From contig CM042691.1 of the NCBI GenBank assembly GCA_023614405.1, forward strand, positions 182,068,427 through 182,132,426: a stretch of DNA of 64,000 nt. The letters are read 5' to 3'. Source of the DNA: Avena insularis. Taxonomy: Eukaryota; Streptophyta; Magnoliopsida; Poales; Poaceae. The notes beneath the pieces are model-generated. The model was not told the origin of the DNA. It saw only the letters and a program-made list of their open reading frames with translations, and ran no database searches. Both the position numbers and the translations under genes were made by a program. Shown here one piece after another: positions 1 to 9,346 of this stretch. How positions within the stretch are numbered: the stretch's first letter is position 1; each line of letters begins with the position of its first letter.

Positions 1-27
1 GCATACCCAGTGTTCATAAATTTCAAT

Positions 28-290
28 ACTATAGCCCCCAAGATTCTAGCTGTAACTGAATTAGTTTCGACTAGATTCTTAAATAGAGACTAAGCATATG
101 TCTGAGTTAAAACTTTATACTATAGCCCCCAAGCTTCTAGTTGAAAACTGAATTAGTTCTGACTAGATGCTTAAAGAAAGACCAAGCATAGTGCTAAGTT
201 AAAAACTCTCACTGTAGCCCCCAAGCCTCTAGGTGGATATTTATCCGGCTAGATGCTCCAAGTAGACTAAACTGCGTTAAACTTTTCCTT
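28..290 (+). repeat. Three imperfect ~91-bp tandem repeats in an intron of the A antisense ORF
   Basis: A motif reading ACTATAGCCCCCAAG, followed about 40 bp later by a CTAGATTC/CTAGATGC block, starts at 28, 119 and 211, giving periods of 91 and 92 bp. The third copy is the most diverged (ACTGTAGCCCCCAAG). The array stops just before a pyrimidine-rich tract and an AG splice acceptor at 296-297, so it lies in the intron ahead of the first visible exon. Confidence 0.7.
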
Positions 291-297
291 TCCACAG

Positions 298-1053
298 AAT
301 GAGAATGCTCGGAGGGGCGTGGCCAACAAGAAGTATCGGAAGATGCGCTTGGATTTGGAAGCCGAAAAGGGTAAAACTGCCTTCTTGAAGGAACAAATCA
401 CCAAGAGCAAGCATCTGTTTTCCTTTCTTTTTCATATTCTGACTTGGTCTTGTGCCAACATTCTCCGAGTACTCACTATGCACTGTTCTTTCTCTGACTT
501 GCAGAAGCCATTTTCAAGGCTAAGGATATTGTTGAGCAATCCAAGCATATTCAACAGCTCGATAGCGAAAACAAGATCCTCAAGTAGGAGAGGAAGGATA
601 TGCTGAAGATGCATGAGGACTCCATGAAAGTCCTGCAGGACTCCGCCAACGAGGAGATGAACCGCTTGAAGGAGGAAATCGTGATCCTGAAAGATAAGAA
701 GAAAGCTGCCGATGAGAAAAATCAGCGCCATCTTGAAGCGTACAGGATCCTCCGACAAGAATAGGACTCCATGGCGGAAACTCTCCAGCAGGCTGAGATT
801 AGCATCTTCAGTAAGTGATTCTCTGCCTTGTACTTATATAAGCTAGATACTCTGAACTTTTGTGTTATTGAACTCATGCGCTCCTTTGTCAGAATTTTGC
901 AGCTCCTATGGGGTTAACCCGGTCGCCTCCTCCGCGAAAGGAATGCATGGTCCTTGCCAGCAACTTTATCAACACTACCATCAAGCAGATCAAGGAGATA
1001 GCCAAGCCCATCCAGATTAACATCAAGGCGGTGGACTCTGTGGCGAAGTTCTC
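298..1053 (+). pseudogene. Antisense additional ORF of element A, exons 1-3 (5' side of insertion)
   Basis: Three exons keep one frame: 298-406, 505-810 and 903-1053. The first intron (407-504) has a GC donor and AG acceptor. The second (811-902) has GTAAGT and TTTGCAG. The encoded segment is charged and helical, rich in Lys, Glu and Gln (for example NRLKEEIVILKDKKKAADEK at about 660-720), so a coiled coil is likely. In-frame TAG codons at 585-587 and 762-764 break it. The reading frame is cut at 1053 by element B and resumes at 12355. Antisense ORFs between pol and 3' LTR are known in Tat-lineage elements, some with a putative gypsy-type transposon domain. I cannot confirm that domain here, because the 5' exons lie outside the window. 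Function unknown. Confidence 0.6.
1049..1053. repeat. Target site duplication (left) of element B
   Basis: TTCTC lies immediately before the LTR start TGTAGCACC at 1054. The same TTCTC follows the right LTR end at 12350-12354. A perfect 5-bp duplication is the normal gypsy integration footprint and fixes both element boundaries. Confidence 0.93.
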
Positions 1054-4000
1054 TGTAGCACCCCCCGGGATTAGGGTGAAACTAACCTCAGATCACCATC
1101 TAAGATAAGTTCAACTCCGAACTCGGAAGATTACAGTATGATTCGGTAGCATTACAGAACATAGGGATTCAACGGCATAAGTTTAAACTCTAAGCAGAGT
1201 AAGGTATTAGAGTTATTACAAACCAGAGGTCATAGACCCAACATTACATCACACAACGAAAGCAAATTATGTTGTTCTACACAACAAGTTAGCAAAGGGC
1301 CTAAGAGGCCATAAGCAAAAGAGACGTCCATACCATATTCCTCAGGCTGCTACCTGGGACCCCCAACTACTCGTCTATGTCAACGTAGAAGCCACCTTCA
1401 GTTGCAACCAGATCCTTTGTAGAAAAACAAGAATGGCGCAAGGCTGAGTACGAGAATGTGCTCCACAAGACTTATATAACCTAGTATCTACATGCTCTGG
1501 CTAGAAAGGCTTTCTCTGGATTTACTTTTGCGGAAAGCAATCTTTATTTGTAAACAAGAGAGAGAAGAGGCTCCTCTACTCAGAATCTTTTAAAAGGGAT
1601 AAGATAGCGAATTCTTCATCTTGTTCATCACATCTTGATAACCACCAGCTTCAACAGAACCTCCTAAGTAGAATCACCCCCTCGACCCAGAGGAAGCATC
1701 CTTAAGCATATGTAGATCAGCAAGTTTTACTTAGGTTATAGTTCTCTATGATCATCACGTCCGTTCCCAAGTCGTTCATAACCGTGAACATGGCTTTTCG
1801 AAAAGATTAATACCCTGCAGGGTGTACAACTTTACCCACACGAACCAACCAACTCTTAATGCCAAATTATTATCCCTCTTCCTTGGAAAGCCGGCAGAGG
1901 GTGGTTGACCATGACCTTTACCTTGCTTTCGCCAAGACCATGACTCACGCCCTAGGGATGGTTCCGTCATTACAGGTCAAGTCCCGAAGCCGGTCCCTAA
2001 AGATGTGAGGCAAGGTTGGTTCACCAGGGGCTCCATCGACCCCAAGAAACCGCGGCCACACTTCCCTACCTGTTATGATGCACCTCCATCACCTCCTCTT
2101 TCGAAAACGTTTTCAATGCGTATGCCAGATGGAAAGCCTGAACTATGTGACTCATGGAATCTACTAGGCAAGTTAGTTGCTCATGGGGTTTTCCAGGTCC
2201 CGTGTGGTTGTGCGTTCGTCTTGGTTCAAGAGGCAAGAACTCGATTCCTAATGGTGGCGAGCATGGGACTTAAAAACCACACCCAACATGGCCTCCCATT
2301 CAAGGCTTAACATGATTAGTTAACTCCTTCAATGATGTCACCATCTCCTACCTTACCACCTTCCTTGGCACCTCTGATTCATCATTTGAATAGATCAGAC
2401 ATTGTTACTATGCATGGCTAAGCTGTCGGTAACAAAATCTCTAGCAACGCTCAAATGCCAGACCTAGGTAAGCTAGGAGCAGTGGAGCAGGAGTATAAGG
2501 CTACAAGAGGGAAACTATGCAGCAGATAGGTAACACTAACCACTGATAAAAGACCACATTGGAATCGTGTGCATCATAGCGAGAAGGTAATATACTTTGT
2601 AAAAGTAGGCTCAAAATGACAGGCTACGCTTGCCTTGTCCGTCAGTAGACAGGTACGGATCTTCGGTGTTGTTAACTTCAGCTTCGGGTTCGGATCTTAT
2701 CGCAAAGAACCAATACCGGAAACAAAGGCGACAATCAAGACATGGCATCGATGCAATGCTCAAACAAGGATGATGATATGACAAGTTAAACTACATTGTA
2801 ATTGAAACCCTAGGTCATGCTTGACAGTTTTAAACGGGGTTCCGAGGGGTACAAACCCTAACTCGGAAAAAACTCCGGAAACACATGGGAGGGGTTAATT
2901 TTGTTCTCTAATTAAACCTGTCATTAAAGTTGTTGATCAATGCATGATTATAGCTTAAATAGATAGAACTCATTTTTCTAAACATTTTGATATATTATAC
3001 ACATTTTTCTGACTTATAAATAAAAAAGATATTGAATTTATAAGATTAAAGAAATTTCCGGAATTATTAAAACAATTATTAAAAGCTTTTATTGCATCAG
3101 GCTGATGTCATAATACAACCCAGGGCTTTTGTTACCACACCTGATCCTACCCACAGTGACTGACCTATGGGGCCGAAGCCACATCAGCAGCCACACACGC
3201 AAAGTAGGGTCAGGGCATTTCTCACTAGGGCTATCTCTAGCTACTGCGGCTGCCAGGTGGGGCCTGGGCCAGGTCGGTTGCCACCGTGGCGCCACGTCAG
3301 ATTCGCCGGAGAATGACCAGATGGCAGCGATAGATGGTGGAGGAGGGCGTGCTTGCTTGCGAGACTAGGCGAGCTAGAACGAGGGCATCACGGGGTACCT
3401 ATTAGTGGCGGCGCCACTATTAAATGGTCACCGGAGGCGTGGTGGTGACGGTGCCCGACGACGGCGGACGGCGAGGAACGGTGCGGGGTCGAACCAGAGA
3501 GGGAAGAACAGGTTGGAGAGGTCCACTAGGACTGTTAGCTCACCAGGAGCAAGCAGGGCTCGACGGAGAGGCTTGGGGTGGCCAGAATCGTCGGGGACAG
3601 CGGCAGAGTTCGTCGGAGACCGAGGTCTCGATTGGAGCTTCTGGGAGCACGCCTGCTCAAGCAGGTGGTGGCAATCGGCGGAGTCGACCTCGGCGGTCAC
3701 GCCTATGAGCTCAGAACAACGAGGGGAGGCGAGAAACAACGGCGAGTCGGATCTCCCGTGATCTAGGGTTCAGCCAGAGGTGGAAATTGGGGAAGAGAGA
3801 GGATAAGGTTCATCTGGAGGCGGCAGGGGTCTTATAGGCGTCGCCGGCGTCGGTAGCGAGGATCTTGGCGCGGTGGGCATCTCGGCGAGGGAGGAACGGC
3901 ATCGGAGGCGACACACAGCAGCCTGCCTGCGTCGTCGTCCTTCTGTTGCCGGGAAGAAGAAAGGGAAAAGAGGGGTGAAGGGGTATGGGCTGCGCTTGGG

Positions 4001-4415
4001 CCTTAGCTGGGCTGCGGGAGAGGGAGAGAGGGGAGGGAGTTTGCTGGGTTGCGGCCTGGCTTGCTCTAGCTCTATTTTTTTTAACAAAACCTTTTCGTTT
4101 TCTGTTTTTCTATTTCCTGGTTGTATTTTCAAATTCAATTACTGTTTTGAAATCATTTGAAAATACAGAGGGATTTGAAAAATATAGAACATACTGAGGG
4201 GCCCTTTTATTCAGTTTGGGCTGCACTATTTTTGTGATTTCCAAAATTTCAAAACCATTTGAATGCTTTTCAAAGAGAGGGGAGGAAGGAAGCTAGGGTT
4301 TAGGATTTGCATTTGATTCAACACACTTGAACTTATGCATAAATTTTAGTGATTTAAACAGATGCATGCAATGCTTAGGTACCAGTTACATATCTTACAA
4401 ACTTGGGCTGTTACA
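1054..4415 (-). repeat. 3' LTR of element B (3362 bp)
   Basis: It starts TGTAGCACCCCCC and ends GGGCTGTTACA in + reading. The matching copy is 9347-12349. It contains an AT-rich part, a block at about 1736-1840 with counterparts in LTRs G and D, a GC-rich block at about 3280-4080, and an AT-rich end. It is the longer copy because the right LTR has lost about 354 bp. It holds no gene I can support; ORFs inside it are products of GC richness. Confidence 0.92.
3280..4080. other. GC-rich block inside the element B LTR
   Basis: This 0.8-kb block is markedly GC- and CpG-rich against AT-rich flanks and gives overlapping ORFs in several frames on both strands (such as 3405-3761 + and 3770-4138 -). 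The same block is present in the right LTR at about 11210-12010, and blocks of similar composition and placement occur in LTR G (31330-32080) and the D LTR (41090-42100). In element orientation it lies near the LTR 5' end. I read it as a promoter/leader region with a CpG-island-like base composition rather than a protein gene. No TATA box is clear. Confidence 0.5.
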
Positions 4416-4430
4416 GCTCTACCCCCTTAC
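4416..4430 (-). other. Polypurine tract of element B
   Basis: Read on the minus strand the bases next to the 3' LTR are GTAAGGGGGTAGAGC, a purine run directly upstream of the LTR start. This is where plus-strand DNA synthesis is primed in LTR retrotransposons. It confirms the minus orientation of B. Confidence 0.8.
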
Positions 4431-4451
4431 AAGAATCTCGACCCGAGATTC

Positions 4452-4844
4452 CTAAGTTTTAGAAAAGAAGGCAGGGTACTCAGATCGTAGACGATCTTCT
4501 CGTTCCCAGGTTGCTTCGTCCTCAGAGTGATGAGACCACTGAACTTTCAGGAACTTGATGTTTTGACGACGAGTCTTGCGCTCGGTTTCATCAAGGTAAT
4601 GGATAGGATACTCACGGTAAGTCAGATCCTTCTGGAGATCAAGAGTTTGGTTATCAACACCACAGACATGATCTTTGAAGCAATGCTTGAGTTGAGACAC
4701 ATGAAAGACGTCATTTACCTCAGGGAAGTTTGCAGGCAACTCCAACTTGTATGCAAGGTTACCTTGCCTAGATAGAACACGAAAAGGACCAACATAGCGA
4801 GGAGCTAGTTTGCCTTTGATACCAAAACGGTGGACACCCTTCAA
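4452..4844 (-). pseudogene. Element B integrase C-terminus with chromodomain
   Basis: The 130-aa segment begins in the integrase C-terminal part (YVGPFRVLSRQGNLAY, then VFHVSQLKHC) and ends with a chromodomain-like module holding IKFLKVQWSHHSEDEATWE near residues 95-115. In chromoviruses this module targets integration to marked chromatin. The stop lies about 35 bp before the PPT, the expected end of the polyprotein. The upstream link to the integrase core is broken between 4845 and 4913. Confident for the domain; not functional as a unit. Confidence 0.85.
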
Positions 4845-4912
4845 AGGAGTACGACAGCTTGATCACCTACTTCATATTCAACATGCTGATGGTGACGATC
4901 ATGATAGCTTTT

Positions 4913-5254
4913 CTAGCGAGACTGAGCAGTTTTCAAACGATCTCGAATGATACGAACTTGATCTTCTGCTTCCTGGTTCATATCCGGACCAAAGAACTTT
5001 CTTTCGCCGGTTTCTGACCAATTCAAAGGAGTACGACATGTTCTTCCATATAGAAACTGGAATGGTGCCATACCAATACTGGACTGAAAACTGTTGTTGT
5101 AGGAGAATTCAGCAAAAGGAAGGCATTTCTCCCAGTTCTTGCCAAAAGATATGACACACGCTCTAAGCATGTCTTCAAGGATTTGATTCACTCTTTTAGT
5201 TTGACCACAGGTACTAGGATGATAGGTTGTGCTGAAGGAAAGGCGAGTTCCCAT
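4913..5254 (-). pseudogene. Element B integrase core, distal half (catalytic Glu changed)
   Basis: The segment carries TTYHPSTCGQTKRVNQ and continues through PFAEFSYNNSFQSS. In gypsy integrases the third residue of the D,D-E triad is the Glu of the GQTERVNQ motif. Here the codon at 5195-5197 encodes Lys, a single-base change from GAA. This alone should abolish strand transfer. The frame is separate from the proximal half at 5378-5860 because of intervening damage. Confidence 0.85.
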
Positions 5255-5377
5255 AGCAGTTTGGAAACTTTCCTAGAACTTGGAGGTGAACAGACTTCCA
5301 CGGTCAGATGTTATCTTCTTAGGAATACCATGAAGAACAACAACCCGAGAGATGTAAAGATCAGCCAGTTCACTCGC

Positions 5378-5860
5378 TCAAAGGCTTTCCTTGATGGAAA
5401 GAAAGTGAGCGACCTTGGACAGGTAGTCAACGATCACCCAGATTGCATCATTTCCTTTTTGAGTTTTAGGGAGACCATTGATGAAGTCCATACCGATTTC
5501 ATCCCATTTCCACTCAGGAATACTATGTGGTTGTAGGAGACCAGCGGGCCTTTGATGTTCAGCTTTGACGCGACGACAAACGTCACATTCAGCAACAAAA
5601 CGACCGATATCTTTCTTCATACCAGACCACCAAAATCTTTGACGAAGGTCCTGATACATCTTGGTACCTCCGGGGTGAATGGAAAAAGGTGATTCATGAG
5701 CTTCGGTAAGGATTATATTCCTCAATTGTGTTCTCTTCGGCACTACAAGACGGTTACCAAAGTAAAAAATACCTTGAGAAACACTTAGCAACTCCTCTAG
5801 CAATGTTCCCTTTGATCTCAGCAACTTCAAAGTCATTCTTCTGAGCGAGCTTGATTTCAT
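5378..5860 (-). pseudogene. Element B integrase zinc-binding domain and core, proximal half
   Basis: An HHCC-type region is visible (EAHESPFSIHPGGTKMY ... CDVCRRVKAEHQRP), followed by the core start WDEIGMDFINGLPKTQKG with the first catalytic Asp, then VIVDYLSKVAHF. It overlaps the RNase H frame at 5754-5860, showing a frameshift near there. Integrase inserts retrotransposon cDNA into the host chromosome. Confidence 0.85.
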
Positions 5861-6293
5861 CCTCTATAGAAGACTTCATTTCAAGAGTAGAAAGGAATCC
5901 ACGAGGAACTACTTCAAGATTCAATCGAGCAAACTCCTCATGAAGAGAAGGTTGAGCCTGTTTGATCATCAGGTTGTTGCAGTAAGACTTACGACTTAGC
6001 GCATCAGCAACAACATTGGCTTTTCCAGGTTGATAGTTGAGACCCAAATCATAGTACTTGATGAGTTCCAACCATCTTCTTTGCCTGAGATTCAGATCAG
6101 GTTGTGTGAAAAGATACTTCAGACTCTGATGATCCGAGTATAACTCACAACGACTACCAAGAAGGTAATGTCGCCATTGATTAAGATCATGAACAATAGC
6201 TGCAAGCTCAAGATCATGAGTTGGGTAGTTGTTCTCATGTGGTTTTAACTGGCGGGAGGCATAAGCCACCACATGCCCATCTTGCATTAACAC
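5754..6293 (-). pseudogene. Element B RNase H domain
   Basis: The motifs [27 protein letters not shown] and [13 protein letters not shown] followed by [12 protein letters not shown] are the standard gypsy RNase H series, which removes RNA from the RNA-DNA hybrid during reverse transcription. The upstream RT frame ends just before it (6287), at a small frameshift around the first catalytic Asp (FCDLL). Confidence 0.87.
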
Positions 6294-7684
6294 ACATCCG
6301 AGACCTTGGTGAGAAGATCACAGAAGACAACAAAGTCCTTGCTAGTGTCTGGAAGAACCAGCACTGGAGTAGTTGTTAACTTGGTTTTCAACATCTGGAA
6401 GCATTCTTCAGCCTTATCAGACCATTCAAACTTCTTATCCTTCTTAAGAAGGTCAGTCATCGGCTTTGCAATCCTGGAGAAGTTCTCGATGAATCGATGG
6501 TAATAACCAGCCATCCCGAGAAAGCTTTGGACATCCTTGACGGATTTAGGAGATTCCCAGTCAAGGATAGTTTTGACCTTATCGGGGATAACAACAACCC
6601 CTTGGGCAGAAACAACATGGCCAAGGAATACGAGCTCTTGTAACCAGAACTCACATTTGGAAAACTTGGCATAGAGACGATGTTCTCGAAGTTTTGTCAA
6701 CACCAACTGAAGATGTTCAGCGTGCTTTTCTTCAGTCTTGGAATAGACCAGAATATCATCGATGTAGACCACGACGAACTTGTCAAGATACTCCATGAAT
6801 ACAGAGTTCATAAGCCGCATAAAAGTGGCTGGAGCATTGGTAAGACCAAAGGACATGACTGTATACTTGTAAATACCATAACGAGTGGTAAAAGCAGTCT
6901 TTGGAATATCTTCCTTACGAATCTTTATCTGGAGATACCCTGACCTTAAATCAATTTTGGAGAAGACAGTGGCATCAGTTAACTGATCAAAGAGATCATT
7001 GATCCTAGGGAGAGGATACTTGTTATTGATAGTCACAACATTGAGTGGGTGATAATCCACAACCAGACGCGGTATATTGGTATCCCGCTTCTTGAAAAAG
7101 ATGGTAGGACATCCCCAAGAATATGTGCTGGGCTGAATGTATTCTTTTGCTTCTAACTCCTCTAATTGCTTCTTCAACTCCACAAGCTCATGAGGAGGCA
7201 TACGGTAGGGTCTTTTAGAAACAGGAGCAGTTCTAGGAACTAACTCTATGACAAACTCCACACTTCGATCAGGTGGCATGCCAGGCAACTCCTCAGGAAA
7301 TACATCCGGAAACTCGCAGACCACGGGAACATCTTGGATATCTAGCGGAGGTAGAACTTCAAGAGCATACAACTCTTCTTCAGGAATAGAAACAACTAAA
7401 GGAGATAGTGACCCTATGGTCCAATACTTGACGGTTATGCCAGTAGGACTAGTCAGAGTCACAGACTTGGTTGTACAATCGAGAATAGCTTCGTAACGGG
7501 TCAACCAATCCATGCCCAAAATGATGTCAATGTCAGTTGACTTGAGGGCGATCAAAGAAGTGGGGAAAAGTTGAAATGCATCTTCGATTAGATTCCCATG
7601 GCTAACCATGGTGGAACGCCAACTAGAACCAGGAGACTGAACTAGCAGAGGAACAGACAACCCCTCAAAACTTATCCTATGCAT
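6287..7684 (-). pseudogene. Element B protease C-terminus and reverse transcriptase
   Basis: A 465-aa open stretch. The first ~100 residues include the protease flap end [18 protein letters not shown] follows with [42 protein letters not shown] and the catalytic YIDD box at 6755-6766. The thumb and connection follow ([20 protein letters not shown]). RT itself looks intact; its neighbours do not. The protease active site lies upstream past a stop. Confidence 0.9.
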
Positions 7685-7906
7685 TTGAGCAAAAGCTTGT
7701 GACAGGAATTAATGCGATGCTCCAGAATCAAACAGAACTTTAGCTGGAATTTGATTGATACAAATCGTACCCATGATGACGCTTGGATCTTCCCGAGCCT
7801 CCTCAGCGGAGATATGGTTTAGGCGTCCTTTTCCAGCACCTGGATACTTATCATTCTTATTTGGTGGTTGTGCCTTCTCAACGGCATTCTTTTGAGGACA
7901 CTCCTT
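7685..7906 (-). pseudogene. Element B protease active-site segment
   Basis: Translation of this gap gives FDSGASH, the aspartic protease signature, immediately followed by a TAA codon near 7709 that replaces the expected Ser. A second stop near 7906 falls inside the preceding zinc knuckle. The protease would process the polyprotein; here it cannot be made in one frame with gag. Confidence 0.75.
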
Positions 7907-8341
7907 TCAATAGTGGCCAGGATGGCAACAGTTGAAACAAATAAAACCTGGTGCATTGCCAGCAGGAGGGTAGTTTGATCCACCAGCATTGTTTGAGGTA
8001 GCATTTGGACGAGGAGCATATCCAGAAGACCTTGGAGTATAAGGAGCACGTGGCACATCACTGTAAGGAACGAAGACACGACACTTCTTATTGCCAGAAC
8101 CAGCCTTGTTGTACCCCTCCTGAGGACGCTTACAGGTTTCTTCATACTCCACTTTTCCACTCTCGGCTTTCATAGCCTTATTAACAAGACCTTGGAAGTT
8201 AACAAAGTCCATGAGATGGATATCACGGCGAACCTCAGGATCCAGTCCCTTGCGGAACAGAGCTTGCTTCTTAACATCAGTGGAAACCTCTTCAGTAGCA
8301 TAGCAGGCAAGACGATTGAAGTTGCGCTGGTAATCACACAC
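7907..8341 (-). pseudogene. Element B gag, C-terminal half with zinc knuckle
   Basis: The segment has the gag region YQRNFNRLACYATEEVSTD, a low-complexity Gly/Pro/Asn/Tyr-rich linker, and the start of a CCHC knuckle (CFNCCHPGHY) interrupted by a stop just before its last Cys. The knuckle binds genomic RNA during particle assembly. A stop near 8383-8385 separates it from the N-terminal half. Confidence 0.8.
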
Positions 8342-8503
8342 GGAACCAGTGCCTTGCTTAAGCTTTAGTAACTCCTCCCTCTTCTAATCCATCAGACCCT
8401 CCGGAATATGATAAGCTCGGAAGGCTTCACTAAACTCTTGCCATGTAACAACATGCTGAGCTTCTTGCATAGCCAAGAAATTTTCCCACCAGGAGTTAGA
8501 TGC

Positions 8504-8854
8504 TCACTCCAGATGATAGGCAGCAAAGGTCACCCAATCAGCTTGAGCAACATGACCAACCTGAAGTTTGCGCTCCATAGTGCGAAGCCAGTAGTCTGCA
8601 TCAAGTGGCTCAGTGGAATAGCTGAAAACTGGCGGAGTGAGGCGTGTCAAGTCCTTGATACCAACTTGATTGTTCTGGCGTTGAGCAATGTTGTGCTCAA
8701 TCCTTTCAAGGAGCCTCATGTTGTCAACACGATTGGTTTCGTACATGGCCATGAGTTGAACCATGTACGGTGGTGGAGGAAGGTTGGAAGATTCACCCTC
8801 AATTGCAGCACCACGATCATGAGCACGGGTACGGGCACGAGAGGTATCACCCAT
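8504..8854 (-). pseudogene. Element B gag, N-terminal half
   Basis: The frame begins MGDTSRARTRAHDRG and includes LTPPVFSYSTEPLDADYWL, the conserved start of the plant gypsy gag domain (LDADDWLR-type motif). It is cut by a stop at about 8504 after AYHLE. The 490-bp leader between the PBS and this start (8855-9329) has no ORF of note. Confidence 0.8.
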
Positions 8855-9329
8855 CCTGAAAGAACAAAAAGAAGGTTAGACAAGAGATCCAAAGAAACAA
8901 GATGGAAAGATGAACAAAGAGTACTTGATATAAACGTATCATCTTATCAAGCATGGTAGTATCAAAGCATACTAATGTATATACTAACCAGCTGACTTAC
9001 AAACCATAACAATGGAATTCTAAGATGTTACACACCAAGCAAAACTGAGATATCTAAGAACTCTGAGAAAAGCAACCAAGTACATAGTACTTTTAGAGAA
9101 ACAACCCCAAAGCCACGATCCTAAAACTTTTGAGATGTAAGGTAAGGAATGAAAACCTTTTCCAAACCAAATAAGGTAAGAAAACTCCAGCATCAGAAAC
9201 ACACCAGAGAAGGAGTAAAAATGATCCTAGTCAGAGTTTCTGTAAATAGTTTTTTTTTAACTTTCAAATAGTTTTGTCAACTTCTAGACTCAACATCGAC
9301 CAATAAAAGGGTTTCCTACAGGCAGTCCT

Positions 9330-9341
9330 GCTCTAATACCA
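9330..9341 (-). other. Primer binding site of element B (initiator Met tRNA)
   Basis: On the minus strand it reads TGGTATTAGAGC, one base different from the plant tRNA-iMet PBS TGGTATCAGAGC. It lies 5 bp from the inner edge of the 5' LTR. It primes minus-strand cDNA. Confidence 0.85.
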
Positions 9342-9346
9342 AAATC

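Noticed and set aside
28..290. CRISPR-like regular repeats
   Set aside because: Units are 91-bp tandem copies without unique spacers, in a eukaryotic transposon intron.
3405..3766. Overlapping 60-118 codon ORFs repeated in both LTRs of element B (also 11336-11697)
   Set aside because: They lie in a GC-rich LTR block, are open in several frames at once, show no domain, and the frames are not equally kept in the second copy.
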